Origin: Natrinema salifodinae
GTDB lineage: Archaea > Halobacteriota > Halobacteria > Halobacteriales > Natrialbaceae
Direction of reading: 5' to 3'
Assembly: GCF_900110455.1 (NCBI RefSeq)
Contig: NZ_FOIS01000003.1
Location: forward strand, 389,491-453,490
DNA: 64,000 bases
Positions 44,408-53,457 of this stretch are shown piece after piece. The notes under the pieces were generated by a model that was not told the origin of the DNA, searched no databases, and saw only the letters and a list, made by a program, of their open reading frames with translations. Within the stretch, counting starts at the first letter, position 1, and each line of letters begins with the position of its first letter. The translations under genes and the position numbers were made by a program.

Positions 44408-44752
44408 TGACGAACCCTCACAACAGGTTGCCTATTTGGTAGTACGGTCATTATTCACGGACCCGGTGACGGTAACGACCCCCAACCAGTCCCGCGGCCC
44501 CGCTATCACCCAGTAGGTTCCGACTACCCCCTTTTCGAGCGTCGGCCGCGCGGAAGTCCGGAGACGGAGGTCCGATCGACGGCAACGGCGCGCACTTCAT
44601 GTCGGCATGGGAACTCGATCGGGCGAATTGCTTATTCCACAATACAGTCATCGGAAAGAGATTATTACGAATCCAGATTTTCGATATTAGTAGACAGAGG
44701 CCACAAGAGTACGAAAAAGACAAGCATCGAGCGGACATTTGCGAACGCAGGA
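44408..44752. other. Gap of 345 bp between divergent genes
   Basis: No protein or RNA gene is seen. About 44630-44745 is much more AT-rich than the surroundings and probably holds the promoter of the Lrp-type regulator; the FemAB-like gene starts on the other side, with AT-rich stretches near 44430-44455. Confidence 0.6.
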
Positions 44753-45277
44753 ATGGATCTGGACGAGACAAACAAGGCCGTTTTGTACATGCTCCAACGG
44801 GATGCGCGGCGGCTCACCACGAAGGAGATGGCCGAGGAGATCGGTGTCTCGGCCAGCACGGTCCGAAATCGCATCGAGCAACTCGAAGACGCAAAGATCA
44901 TTCAGGGCTATCATCCGATCATCGACTACGACAAGGCGGGACTCCAGTTGCACGTCCTCTTTATCTGTACCGCCCCGAACCCGCAACGCGAACGGCTCGC
45001 GAAGGCGGCCCGCGACGTCAGCGGCGTCGTTACGATTCAGGAGGTCCTCAACGGCCAGGAGAATATCCAGATCGAGGCCGTCGGGACCGAAACCGACGAC
45101 ATCGCGCGCATCAGCGACGAACTCTGCGATATCGGGCTCGAGGTAGTCAACTCGAAGATCCTCAAGAGTTCGCACAAACAACCGTTCGACCACTTCGGCA
45201 AGTCGATCGTCGACTCCGACCAGGAGCCGGACGCGAATACCGACGCCGACACAGAGACGGACACGACCGATGCGTGA
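44753..45277 (+). CDS. Lrp/AsnC family transcriptional regulator
   Basis: A 174-residue protein with an N-terminal winged HTH (DLDETNKAVLYMLQRDARRL, IGVSASTVRNRIEQLEDAKI) and a RAM/AsnC-like C-terminal region (LQLHVLFICTAPNPQRERLA, GVVTIQEVLNGQENIQIEAV). A poly-acidic tail (DQEPDANTDADTETD) ends it. Its stop lies inside the next gene by 8 bp, so the two are co-translated. Ligand and targets are unknown. Confidence 0.92.
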   Translation: MDLDETNKAVLYMLQRDARRLTTKEMAEEIGVSASTVRNRIEQLEDAKIIQGYHPIIDYDKAGLQLHVLFICTAPNPQRERLAKAARDVSGVVTIQEVLNGQENIQIEAVGTETDDIARISDELCDIGLEVVNSKILKSSHKQPFDHFGKSIVDSDQEPDANTDADTETDTTDA

Positions 45278-45596
45278 CCACGTCGCTCCCATCGAGTTCG
45301 ACGTCGAAACGACCACCTACCGCGCCCGCTACGACCCGTCCGCGATCGACCCCAGCCTGGCCGTCGTCAGCATGCTCGGATCGATCACCGACTGCGACGT
45401 CGCGGACCTGGCCCCCCTCCACGACGTGATCGATCCGCAGAGCTTCGACCGGCTGTTGCACCACGCGCGGACGACGCCCCACGGCGATCGGTTGCAGATC
45501 ACCTTTCGATACGCAGGGCACCTGGTGACCGTCTTCGGCGACGGGCAGCTCGAAGTGGAGCCCGTTCGTGAGGCCGGCCAGGCGGACGATGAATAA
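45270..45596 (+). CDS. HalOD1 output domain protein
   Basis: A 108-residue single-domain protein. YRARYDPSAIDPSLAVVSML, DVADLAPLHDVIDPQSFDRL and QITFRYAGHLVTVFGDGQLE match the HalOD1 domain in order. HalOD1 is found as the output domain of haloarchaeal response regulators, with unclear activity; here it stands alone. The start overlaps the Lrp-type gene, suggesting joint function. Confidence 0.88.
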   Translation: MRDHVAPIEFDVETTTYRARYDPSAIDPSLAVVSMLGSITDCDVADLAPLHDVIDPQSFDRLLHHARTTPHGDRLQITFRYAGHLVTVFGDGQLEVEPVREAGQADDE

Positions 45597-45735
45597 TATC
45601 GGCTACGAATTGGGACCATCGGTGCCGCTGGTCTACTCGATTTCTCGGCATCACCTCCGTCGGTTTCGGTCGCTTAGTGATTCGCCTGGTGACTCTCGGA
45701 GAACTCAGTATATAGAACGCGGTGAACGAAAGGAA

Positions 45736-45749
45736 TGGACTCGCCGGGA
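45736..45749. repeat. Direct repeat of the tRNA-Ala 3' end
   Basis: TGGACTCGCCGGGA repeats the 14 bp at 45818-45831, which are the 3' end of the tRNA gene. The two copies are 82 bp apart in the same orientation. Such a pair can be left by integration at a tRNA, but no integrase or inserted genes lie between. Confidence 0.55.
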
Positions 45750-45817
45750 GTCACGCGAGCGAAGCGAGTGTGACTACGGAGAGTCCACGACTGAACGAGC
45801 GTAGCGACGTGAAGAAG

Positions 45818-45889
45818 TGGACTCGCCGGGATTTGAACCCGGGGCCTCTTCCTTGCGAAGGAAGCGATCTGCCACTGATCTACGAGCCC
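45818..45889 (-). tRNA. tRNA-Ala (anticodon CGC)
   Basis: A 72-nt cloverleaf. Acceptor GGGCTCG pairs with CGAGTCC, giving the G3-U70 wobble that marks alanine tRNAs; D arm GATC-AGTGGCA-GATC, anticodon arm CTTCC-TTCGCAA-GGAAG with anticodon CGC (reads GCG), variable loop AGGCC, T arm CCGGG-TTCAAAT-CCCGG and discriminator A. CCA is not encoded. The GCG codon is frequent in such high-GC genes. I see no intron. Confidence 0.96.
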
Positions 45890-46013
45890 GCGCCCGTTTC
45901 TAACGCAGGTTTCTATTTGAGGCTTGTGTTTCGGACCGGTATCGTCACGGCGTTGCACGGGTTCGGTCCGCGTCCAGCTCGGCCTGGCCAGGCCACTAAA
46001 CCCATCACACCCA

Positions 46014-46697
46014 TCAGACAGCTGCCCGAGACCCCACCGCCAACACCCGCGCCCGGCCGGCAACCAGGCCGACCAGAAACCCGGCGAAATGGGCGATCAG
46101 GGCCACGCCTGGCGAGGCGGTCGCGAGCGTGATCGCGATCGCCAGGCCGACGAACGCGAGGACCGAGAGCCAGCGCGGGATCGTGACGAACGACGCGAGA
46201 CCCGTCGACAGCCGGTTCGACGCGACGAGATACCCCAGGAGGGCGAACACCGCGCCGCTGGCGCCGAGGACGCCAGGCGTCGGCGCGACGGGGACGAACG
46301 GCAGCGGCGCGAGCGCGCCGGTGACGACGATCTGGGAGACGCCGGCGACCGCGCCGGTCGCGGCGAAGAAGGCGTGAAAGCGCAGCCGCGTCGTCGCTCG
46401 CGCGACCGGCCAGCCGAAGACGAGCAGGGCCAGGCTGTTCGAGACCAGGTGGCCGAGGCCGCTGTGGGCGTAGACGCTGGTGACGATCGTCCAGGGATTG
46501 GCCGTCAACGGCGGTGCGAGGATGAACAGCGCACTCATGACGCCTGCGAGGGTGGTGATACCCTGGGCGACGAAGACAAGCACGAAGACGACGAGCAGTT
46601 CGAGAATCGGGCTGCTTGACCCCGGGTCCGTCCCCGCGTGCGGATCGGGGCGAGCCCCGACTCGCGGCTGTGATCGTGACTGCGAGCGCCTCGCCAT
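46014..46697 (-). CDS. Rhomboid family intramembrane serine protease
   Basis: A 227-residue rhomboid with about six membrane spans. The catalytic serine is in LGASGAVFALLGYL (about residue 147) and the histidine in IAHFAGFLVG (about 200); SGLGHLVSNSLALLVFG carries the HxxxN helix. An N-terminal basic tail of about 35 residues (ARRSQSRSQP) is cytosolic. Substrates are unknown; haloarchaeal rhomboids have been linked to surface-protein and motility phenotypes. The ATG at 46697 is preferred over one 9 codons upstream. Confidence 0.9.
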   Translation of the reverse strand: MARRSQSRSQPRVGARPDPHAGTDPGSSSPILELLVVFVLVFVAQGITTLAGVMSALFILAPPLTANPWTIVTSVYAHSGLGHLVSNSLALLVFGWPVARATTRLRFHAFFAATGAVAGVSQIVVTGALAPLPFVPVAPTPGVLGASGAVFALLGYLVASNRLSTGLASFVTIPRWLSVLAFVGLAIAITLATASPGVALIAHFAGFLVGLVAGRARVLAVGSRAAV

Positions 46698-46884
46698 ACG
46701 GGAGTCTGTGACGGCAAGCGACAAAAGTGGGGGCGCTTCCGGGTCCCGGTTCTAGTCCGTCCCCGATCCCGAGTCGGCACTGAACCGTACAGCGACAGCT
46801 ACGGATGACTCTAGAGGCTGGGGTATCACACGATGACCGCAAAAACGGAAACCCGCACTCGCGTCGCGATCGGAGCGACCTCGA

Positions 46885-47193
46885 TTAGTCTTCGAGGACG
46901 ATCTCGATCGAGACGTCGTTCGGCACCTGAATGCGCATGAGCTGGCGGAGTGCGCGTTCGTCGGCGTCCAGGTCGATAAGGCGCTTGTGGACGCGCATCT
47001 CCCAGTGCTCCCACGTGGCGGTGCCCTCGCCGTCAGGCGATTTCCGGGTCGGCACCTCGAGGGTCTTCGTCGGCAGCGGGATCGGACCGCTCAGGTTGAC
47101 GCCGGTGTTGTTCGCGATCTCGCGGACGTCGTCGCAGATGTCGTCGAGGTCGTCGGGACTCGTGCCCGCGAGTCGAACGCGTGCCTGCTGCAT
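46885..47193 (-). CDS. rps10: 30S ribosomal protein S10
   Basis: A 102-residue S10. [60 protein letters not shown] and [18 protein letters not shown] are the family blocks in order. The ATG follows the EF-1alpha stop immediately (no gap), the conserved archaeal EF-1alpha-S10 pair. Confidence 0.98.
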   Translation of the reverse strand: MQQARVRLAGTSPDDLDDICDDVREIANNTGVNLSGPIPLPTKTLEVPTRKSPDGEGTATWEHWEMRVHKRLIDLDADERALRQLMRIQVPNDVSIEIVLED

Positions 47194-48456
47194 TTATTTC
47201 TCGTTGACGTCGAGAACCTTGCCGGCCGCGATGGTCTGACCCATGTCGCGGATGGCGAAGCTTCCGAGTTCGGGAATTTCGCTGGATGGCTCGATGCTGA
47301 GGGGCTTCTGCGGTCGGATGGTGACCACAGCAGCGTCGCCCGACTGGATGAAGTCGGGGTTCTCCTCGGCGACCTCGCCGCTCGAGGGGTCCATCTTCTT
47401 GTCGATGGATTCGATCGTACACGCGACCTGTGCCGTGTGGGCGTGGAAGACCGGCGTGTAGCCCGCCGTGATCACGGACGGGTGCTGCATGACGACGATC
47501 TGTGCCTGGAAGGTATCGGCGACGGACGGCGGCTCGTCTGCGGGACCGCAGACGTCACCGCGGCGGATGTCGTCCTTGCCGATGCCGCGGACGTTGAACC
47601 CGACGTTGTCACCGGGCTCGGCCTTCGGCACTTCCTCGTGGTGCATCTCGATCGTCTTGACCTCGCCGCCCACGTCGCTGGGCTGGAAGGAGACGTCGTC
47701 GCCGGTGTTCATGACACCGGTCTCGATACGTCCGACGGGGACGGTACCGATACCGGAGATCGTGTAGACGTCCTGAATCGGGAGTCGCAGCGGCGCGTCC
47801 GTCGGCGGCTCCGGCTCGGGCAGGTCGTTGAGGGCCTCGAGCAGGATTTCGCCGTCGTACCACGGCGTGTTGTCGGACTCCTCGGCGATGTTGTCGCCCT
47901 CGAAGGCCGAGATCGGGATGAACGAGGCGTCGTCGGTGTTGAACTGGACCTGCTTGAGCAGCTGGTTGACTTCTTCGACGACCTCGTTGTACGTCGACTC
48001 CTCGTAGTCGACGACGTCCATCTTGTTGATGCCGATGATGAGCTCGTCGATACCGAGGGTACGAGCCAGGAAGACGTGCTCCTGTGTCTGGGGTGCGACA
48101 CCGTCGTCAGCGGCGACGACGAGGACGGCGTTGTCGGCCTGGGACGCACCGGTGATCATGTTCTTGACGAAGTCGCGGTGACCAGGACAGTCGACGATAG
48201 TGAAGTCGTACTCGTCGGTGGAGAACTCCTGGTGGGCGATGTCGATGGTGACACCGCGTTCGCGCTCTTCGGCGAGGTTGTCCATGACGTAGGCGAACTC
48301 GAAGCCGCCCTTGCCCTTCTCCTCGGCCTCTTCTCGGTGCTGTTCGATGACGTGCTCGGGCACGCTCCCCGTCTCGTAGAGGAGTCGTCCCACGAGCGTA
48401 CTCTTCCCGTGGTCAACGTGGCCGATAATGGCCAGGTTCTGGTGTTGTTCGCTCAT
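47194..48456 (-). CDS. tuf: Translation elongation factor 1-alpha
   Basis: A 420-residue GTPase delivering aminoacyl-tRNA to the ribosome. The G1 loop [21 protein letters not shown]2 [16 protein letters not shown]3 [12 protein letters not shown] and G4 GINKMDVV are all present, with the usual domains 2 and 3 following (about 235-420). It is followed at once by S10. Two TATA-like elements lie upstream (48480-48487 and 48509-48522). The long high-GC frame is well conserved, leaving no doubt about the product. Confidence 0.98.
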   Translation of the reverse strand: MSEQHQNLAIIGHVDHGKSTLVGRLLYETGSVPEHVIEQHREEAEEKGKGGFEFAYVMDNLAEERERGVTIDIAHQEFSTDEYDFTIVDCPGHRDFVKNMITGASQADNAVLVVAADDGVAPQTQEHVFLARTLGIDELIIGINKMDVVDYEESTYNEVVEEVNQLLKQVQFNTDDASFIPISAFEGDNIAEESDNTPWYDGEILLEALNDLPEPEPPTDAPLRLPIQDVYTISGIGTVPVGRIETGVMNTGDDVSFQPSDVGGEVKTIEMHHEEVPKAEPGDNVGFNVRGIGKDDIRRGDVCGPADEPPSVADTFQAQIVVMQHPSVITAGYTPVFHAHTAQVACTIESIDKKMDPSSGEVAEENPDFIQSGDAAVVTIRPQKPLSIEPSSEIPELGSFAIRDMGQTIAAGKVLDVNEK

Positions 48457-48479
48457 TGTTGTAGCTCACGCGCAAAGGC

Positions 48480-48522
48480 GCTTATATCGGTCTCTTTGGC
48501 TCGTTGCGGTTAAAACCATTTC
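48480..48522 (-). promoter_or_regulatory. EF-1alpha promoter region
   Basis: On the minus strand GAAATGGTTTTAAC (48522-48509) contains a BRE-like and TATA-like element giving a leader of about 30 nt; GATATAAG near 48485 would give a leaderless start. The 14-nt element recurs upstream of mutS at 26673-26686. Confidence 0.5.
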
Positions 48523-48693
48523 GAAAGTGTATTCAGATGATCCCGACGCCGTCTTGCGGTTTGCCTAGCATTCACACGACGGGGAACGTTCGATCGACGG
48601 ACGGCGTCAGCCTCGAATCGGCCAGGCTCGGACCGCAGTTCGAGTCGCCGATTGCAATCGATTCGCCTGGTCCGTGCGGCGGACCGGAACCGG

Positions 48694-49641
48694 CTACAGC
48701 GGCGGGAGCCGGCCGACGTCCGAGAGGACGGCCGTGGCCGTCTCCGGACCGCCCGCACCGCGGCCGCTGGAGTGCAGCGAGCCGGCGTTTCGAGTCTCGA
48801 TCTGGACGATATTTCGCGTGCCGGTCACGGCGAGCGCGCCGTTCTCGGGGACGAGTCGCGGGCCGACGCGGACGCCGTCGCGAGTCGCCTCGCCGATGAG
48901 TCGGATCGTGCGTCCGTCCTCGGCGGCAAGGTCGAGCGCGCTGCCGGGAACGTTCTGAATCCCCTGGACCGTCGCGTCGTCCAGCGAGAAGCCGCCGTCG
49001 GCCAGCACGTTCGCTAGAATGACGAACTTCAGCGCGGCGTCGGTGCCGTCGACGTCGAATGTCGGGTCGGCCTCGGCGACGCCTAGGTCCTGGGCCTCCG
49101 CGAGCACGTGTTCGTAGTCGAGTCCTTCGGCGGCCATCCGGGTGAGGATGAAGTTCGCCGTGCCGTTGAGCACGCCACGCACCGCGGTGACGGCCTGGGG
49201 CGTGCAGTCCTCGATCGTCGAGAGCACCGGAATCGCGCCGCCGACGGTCGCCTCGAACCGAATCGAGCCCGCGCTCTCGGCCTCGAGAGCGCGGAGTTCC
49301 TCGTAGCGTTCGGCGACCGGCCCCTTGTTCGCCAGGACGACGTGGCGATCGGCCTCGAGCGCTCGCCGGACGTGCGAGAAGCCGGGCTCGGCGTCGCCGA
49401 GCGTCGTCGGCGTCGCCTCGATCAGGACGTCGTAATCGGTCTCGAAAACGTCCTCAGGGTCGGCGGTGCCGACGGCCTCGCCGCCGATCTTGCGCTCGAG
49501 GGTGTCCGCGACGGCGATGCCGGATGGATCGACCGCAGCCGTTCCGGAGTCGGCCAGTGCGACGACCTCGTGACCGTACTCGCCGGCCAGGTCGGCGACC
49601 GAACGGCCGACGTCGCCGGCGCCGAGGATCGCGAGCCGCAT
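48694..49641 (-). CDS. hom: Homoserine dehydrogenase
   Basis: A 315-residue enzyme reducing aspartate semialdehyde to homoserine for threonine, methionine and isoleucine. The start MRLAILGAGDVGRSVADLAG is the NAD(P) fold; HVVLANKGPVAERYEELRAL, RFEATVGGAIPVLSTI, VRGVLNGTANFILTRM and LGVAEADPTFDVDGTDAALK are homoserine-dehydrogenase hallmarks. It has no ACT domain of its own; the ACT protein directly upstream (TGATG overlap) may provide regulation. No aspartokinase fusion is seen. Confidence 0.95.
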   Translation of the reverse strand: MRLAILGAGDVGRSVADLAGEYGHEVVALADSGTAAVDPSGIAVADTLERKIGGEAVGTADPEDVFETDYDVLIEATPTTLGDAEPGFSHVRRALEADRHVVLANKGPVAERYEELRALEAESAGSIRFEATVGGAIPVLSTIEDCTPQAVTAVRGVLNGTANFILTRMAAEGLDYEHVLAEAQDLGVAEADPTFDVDGTDAALKFVILANVLADGGFSLDDATVQGIQNVPGSALDLAAEDGRTIRLIGEATRDGVRVGPRLVPENGALAVTGTRNIVQIETRNAGSLHSSGRGAGGPETATAVLSDVGRLPPL

Positions 49642-50207
49642 CAGGCCTCACCTCCGAGCAGCGGTTCGACGACGGTCAGGTCCTTGTCCGAGCCGATCGC
49701 GCGGATGGCTTCGAGAACCTCCGCCGCGCGGCCCGAATCAATCGCCAGGCGGGCGCGGGCGCTGGCGACGCCGTCGGTGCCGTCGGGTGCGGCCAGCGAG
49801 AGGTCTTGGACGACCGCATCGGCCTCGTCTTCGATCCGCGAGAGGGTGTTCGAGAGGTCGGTTTCGACGAGGTGGCCGACCAACACGACGTTGACCTCCT
49901 CCTCGTAGTGCTCCTCGCCGGCCTGAATGACGTTGACGCCGGCGTCGCGCAGCGCCGAGACGATGCCGTCGAACCGGTCGGGGGGACACTCGAAGTCGAC
50001 CTCGACGGGGATGTGCCCGCGAGGCGTGATGTTACCGCGTTCGTGGTGGATGCTCAGCAGATTACCGCCGTTATCGGCGATGGGGGCGAGCGCGCGCAGC
50101 AGCTCGCCCGGTTCGTCGACGAGCTCGAGTCGGACAGTATAGGCGCGTACGCCGCCATCGGTTTCTGGTTCGTCCTCGCCGGAATTGGCGGCTGGTTCGT
50201 CACCCAT
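49641..50207 (-). CDS. ACT domain amino-acid-binding protein
   Basis: A 188-residue protein with an ACT domain (AYTVRLELVDEPGELLRALA, NGGNLLSIHHERGNITPRGH) and a second, ACT-like half (EEEVNVVLVGHLVETDLSNT, SRIEDEADAVVQDLSLAAP). It ends at the hom start with a 1-bp TGATG overlap, so it likely senses threonine or another end product for homoserine dehydrogenase. The start is uncertain: ATG at 50207 is used here; an in-frame GTG at 50237 sits about 33 nt behind a TATA-like TTTTAC and could be the leaderless start. Confidence 0.88.
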   Translation of the reverse strand: MGDEPAANSGEDEPETDGGVRAYTVRLELVDEPGELLRALAPIADNGGNLLSIHHERGNITPRGHIPVEVDFECPPDRFDGIVSALRDAGVNVIQAGEEHYEEEVNVVLVGHLVETDLSNTLSRIEDEADAVVQDLSLAAPDGTDGVASARARLAIDSGRAAEVLEAIRAIGSDKDLTVVEPLLGGEA

Positions 50208-50365
50208 CGCCACCACCTCCGTGTCGCGGGCGTCCACACGTTGTCATGATGTATGATTCCGTAATGGGCGCGTAAAAGGATATAGGACTTCCCAAAACTC
50301 ACCGACCCTGTCAACGATGGGCACAGCCACCGTCCGGCCGGTCGATCGCAGACCTCACAGGTTCC

Positions 50366-50731
50366 CTAGAGGTGGTCCTTGCCCGGATTCGACGAGCCCC
50401 AGTCGCCGCGGCCGCCCTCGGTCCGGTCGACCCCCATGATCGACTCGGGCTGGTCGGGGCCGCCGAGACTGTCGCGTGCGTCGGGGACGCGGACCGTGAC
50501 CTCGTCGATCTCGGGCCAGGTGATGAGTTCGGCCTCGATGTTACCCGTCGTCACGTCGCTGACCGAACAACCTTTGCAGCCGCCGCCGAGTTCGATGATG
50601 ACTTCGCCGGTCTCGGGATCGGCCTGGCGAACCGCGCTGGTTCCGCCGTGCATCTGGATGATCGGCATCTCGCGCGCTAGCCACTGCTCCACCCGCTCCT
50701 GCAGGGACGGCTCGTCCTCGGGGTCAGTCAT
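50366..50731 (-). CDS. NifU-like iron-sulfur scaffold domain protein
   Basis: A 121-residue protein whose middle part is a NifU C-terminal domain: QMHGGTSAVRQADPETGEVI, then ELGGGCKGCSVSDVTTGNIE with the two cysteines of a CxxC cluster site. Such proteins carry Fe-S clusters to targets. The C-terminal 35 residues (GPDQPESIMGVDRTEGGRGD) are a haloarchaeal extension. Confidence 0.92.
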   Translation of the reverse strand: MTDPEDEPSLQERVEQWLAREMPIIQMHGGTSAVRQADPETGEVIIELGGGCKGCSVSDVTTGNIEAELITWPEIDEVTVRVPDARDSLGGPDQPESIMGVDRTEGGRGDWGSSNPGKDHL

Positions 50732-50791
50732 GAGTCGTGCTAGGAACTCGAACGGTGAATAAGTTCGGTCACGCGACCGAGATCCGGCGGA

Positions 50792-52273
50792 TTAATCCTG
50801 AACGTTCCCGCCGCGCCGGCGCAGCCACTCGAGCGTGGCCGCCCCCGCCGCGGCGCCGGTCAGACCGGTGAAGCCGGGGATCGAATCGCCGCCATCGGAG
50901 CCGTCCTCGTCGCCGTCGCTGCCATCGTTGGTTCCGTTCTCGTCGCCGGACTCGTCGCTTCCGCTCGTCTCGTCGCCGGCCGATCCCCACTCCGACGGCT
51001 CCGCCAGGGACGGCGGATCGACCTGCTCGCCGACCTCGATCGGGAACGTGTAGAGCGCCCCGTCCAGAGACGTGTTGGGGATCGCCTCGGTGCTTGTCGC
51101 CAGGAAGGTCTTGCCCGACTCGACGACCCGGGCCGTCCAGAAGGCCGTCTCGCCGGGGTCGCGCCACCAGGCCAGTTCCTCGGGCTCGCCGGGTTCGGAG
51201 ACGTCGTGGATCTTCACGCCGCCGCGGTACCACGACGAGTAGAGGCGGCCGTCCCGGAGTTCGAAGTTGTGCGAGGTCGTCCAGGTCCCGCCGTCGTAGG
51301 ACTCGTCGACCGTCCGGGGCGCCTCGATCGCCCCTCGGTGGACCGGATCGCTCGGGTCGCTAACGTCGTATAGATCGATCCCGCCTGGCCGGTCGGGCTC
51401 GTCGCCGCCGGTCGCCCAGGCCTCCCGGCCGACGGCCATGAGGTCGCCGGTGTCGTCGACCGCCGCGTAGTGGTCGTTGCCCGGCAGCCCCTGGGCCGGC
51501 TCTGCCTCGTCGGTCGTCCGTTGGTCTTCGAGCGTCGTCTTCGCGACGTGGGAGACGTATTCGGGGTCGGTCGGATCGCTCACGTCGAGCAGATAGGTTC
51601 CGGCGTTCCAGTAGGGGAGGTACGCGATGTCGTCCTGCACGTAGACGTCGTGGAGGTATCGCGCGAGGAAGTCGACGTCGCGCCACCCCGGTTCGCGGTC
51701 CAGCAGCGACCAGTAGCCGACCTGTTCGATTTCGTCCCCGTCGCCGACGTCGTAGATGACGAGCAGGTTCCGATCCTCCTGCCAGGGGTTCGCGGCGACG
51801 AACAGCAACTCGCCGTCGAGATAGCAGTTGTGGATGTGATAGCCGGTCTCGTACGCTCCGACGGGCTCGGGCGATTCGGGATCGCTCACGTCGTAGCTCC
51901 GGAATCCCATGACCCCGTAACCCGGGTTCGCCGGCCCCGCGGCGACCAGGCGGTCGCCGTCGACGGTCACGTCGAGAATTTCGGACAGCGTTCCGTCACC
52001 GACCTCGAGAGCGCGTTCCGTGGCGAGCACCGTCGGCTCGGCGGGATCGCTGACGTCGACGGTCGCGAACCCGGTAGTCGTGGCGACGTAGGCGGTCTCG
52101 CCGTCGTCGCCGACGACGCCTTCTGCGGCTCCGTCGACGGCAACTCGACCGAGCGGTTCGTAACCGTCCTGCTGGCGGGCTGTCGGACGACGCGATCGGG
52201 CCGCGGTGTGTCCCGTCGCGGCCAGGCCGAGTCCCGCCGCGCCACTCGCTCGAAGGAACGCTCTCCGCTCCAT
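50792..52273 (-). CDS. Exported LVIVD-repeat protein with PGF-CTERM-like tail
   Basis: A 493-residue protein with a twin-arginine signal (ERRAFLRASGAAGLGLAATG) and a propeller of LVIVD repeats, the D-V-S-D-P pattern occurring repeatedly: VDVSDPAEP, YDVSDPESP, LDVSDPTDP, YDVSDPSDP and HDVSEPGEP. After about 430 comes a Ser/Asp/Gly/Asn linker, then SIPGFTGLTGAAAGAATLEW and a basic end (LRRRGG), a PGF-CTERM-like anchor. Cell-surface exposure is expected. The biochemical role is unknown. Confidence 0.87.
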   Translation of the reverse strand: MERRAFLRASGAAGLGLAATGHTAARSRRPTARQQDGYEPLGRVAVDGAAEGVVGDDGETAYVATTTGFATVDVSDPAEPTVLATERALEVGDGTLSEILDVTVDGDRLVAAGPANPGYGVMGFRSYDVSDPESPEPVGAYETGYHIHNCYLDGELLFVAANPWQEDRNLLVIYDVGDGDEIEQVGYWSLLDREPGWRDVDFLARYLHDVYVQDDIAYLPYWNAGTYLLDVSDPTDPEYVSHVAKTTLEDQRTTDEAEPAQGLPGNDHYAAVDDTGDLMAVGREAWATGGDEPDRPGGIDLYDVSDPSDPVHRGAIEAPRTVDESYDGGTWTTSHNFELRDGRLYSSWYRGGVKIHDVSEPGEPEELAWWRDPGETAFWTARVVESGKTFLATSTEAIPNTSLDGALYTFPIEVGEQVDPPSLAEPSEWGSAGDETSGSDESGDENGTNDGSDGDEDGSDGGDSIPGFTGLTGAAAGAATLEWLRRRGGNVQD

Positions 52274-52331
52274 AGTTGCGGCAGGGAGCGGGCGGATATA
52301 TAGGCGGCGGATCCGGGGTCGGGCCGACCGC

Positions 52332-53309
52332 TCAACTGCGCAGTCGTTGGCGGTCGCCGGTTCCCTCGGTCAGCGCGCTGGCGAGAGCACCCTCGAGGAC
52401 GACGTCGTCGCCGAGGTCGGTGACGCGGATCTCGGGGACGTTGGTCATCACCATCTCGGAGACGCGCTCGCGGATGGGGTCGACGACCAGTTCCTCGTTG
52501 TGCAGGGCGACCGCGCCGCCGAAGGAGACGACGATCGGCGCGAACGCGTGGATCACGTTGGTGACGCCGATCGCGTTCCAGTGGGCGAGCTGTTCGATGA
52601 CGTAGTCGGCCAGTTCGTCCTCACCGGCCAGTTCGAAGACGTCCTTGGCCGTGAAGTCCGACCCGTTGAGCGGCAAGTTCGTGGAGATGGTCGGATCGTC
52701 CTCGGCGAGCAGCTTCGCGTAGTCGGGGATGGCGTTGCCGGAGCAGTAGGCCTCCCAGTGGCCCTCGCGGCCGCAGCCACAGGTCAGCCGACCGCGAGGG
52801 TCGACGACGTAGTGGCCGACCTCGCCGGCGTTGCCGTCCCAGCCGCCCATGATCTCGCCGTCACAGCAGACGCCGGCGCCGATCCCCGAGGAGATAGTGA
52901 TGTAGACCATGTCGTCGGGATTGCGATCGGCGTGGAACCGCTCGCCGATGACGCCGGCGGTAGTGTCATTGTGGAGGTAGACCTCGTCGCTGTCGATCAG
53001 TTTCCCGATCGGTCCCGTTAGTGGGATTCGGTCGATCGAATTGGGGAGGTTCGCCGGGTCGATCACTGCCCCTTCCGCGAGGTCGAACGGTCCGATCGAC
53101 CCGATTCCGGCGGCCGCGATTCGGTCGGGAGCGATGCCGGCCTCGCCACACGCCTGGCGAAGCGTGCGGAGGACTCCTTCCGTCACGTCGATGCCCGTCG
53201 GCCCGCGTGGCGTAGATCGGCGGCTCACGCCGATCGTCGTCCCGTCGGCCTCGGCGACAACCGCCCGGACGTTGGTCGCGCCGAGATCGACGCCCGCATA
53301 GTAGACCAT
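52332..53309 (-). CDS. ROK family sugar kinase (glucokinase-like)
   Basis: A 325-residue ROK kinase. VDLGATNVRAVVAEADG is the phosphate loop, D115 in LHNDTTAGVIGE the catalytic base, ITISSGIGAGV the ATP loop, and GNAGEVGHYVVD with H166 followed by C177 and C179 in LTCGCGREGHWEA the zinc site. The third zinc cysteine of the usual CxCGxxGCxE motif is His184 here. Glucose is the likely substrate, but other hexoses are possible. The ATG at 53309 (MVYYAGVDLG) is the family start. Confidence 0.92.
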   Translation of the reverse strand: MVYYAGVDLGATNVRAVVAEADGTTIGVSRRSTPRGPTGIDVTEGVLRTLRQACGEAGIAPDRIAAAGIGSIGPFDLAEGAVIDPANLPNSIDRIPLTGPIGKLIDSDEVYLHNDTTAGVIGERFHADRNPDDMVYITISSGIGAGVCCDGEIMGGWDGNAGEVGHYVVDPRGRLTCGCGREGHWEAYCSGNAIPDYAKLLAEDDPTISTNLPLNGSDFTAKDVFELAGEDELADYVIEQLAHWNAIGVTNVIHAFAPIVVSFGGAVALHNEELVVDPIRERVSEMVMTNVPEIRVTDLGDDVVLEGALASALTEGTGDRQRLRS

Positions 53310-53457
53310 GCTATTGGAGAGACGACCGTCGCCGTACTTAACTACCCAGATTATACTCGCAGACGAGTTGCGATTGCGAGAGGTTACGTCGTCAATAGCA
53401 CACCGACGACGCGCCGCCGGCGACATATGTATGACACATCGTCCCATAGTACGTCGT

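Noticed and set aside
45736-45817. A second, partial tRNA gene next to tRNA-Ala
   Set aside because: Only 14 bp of the 3' end are repeated; no anticodon arm or T arm can be formed.
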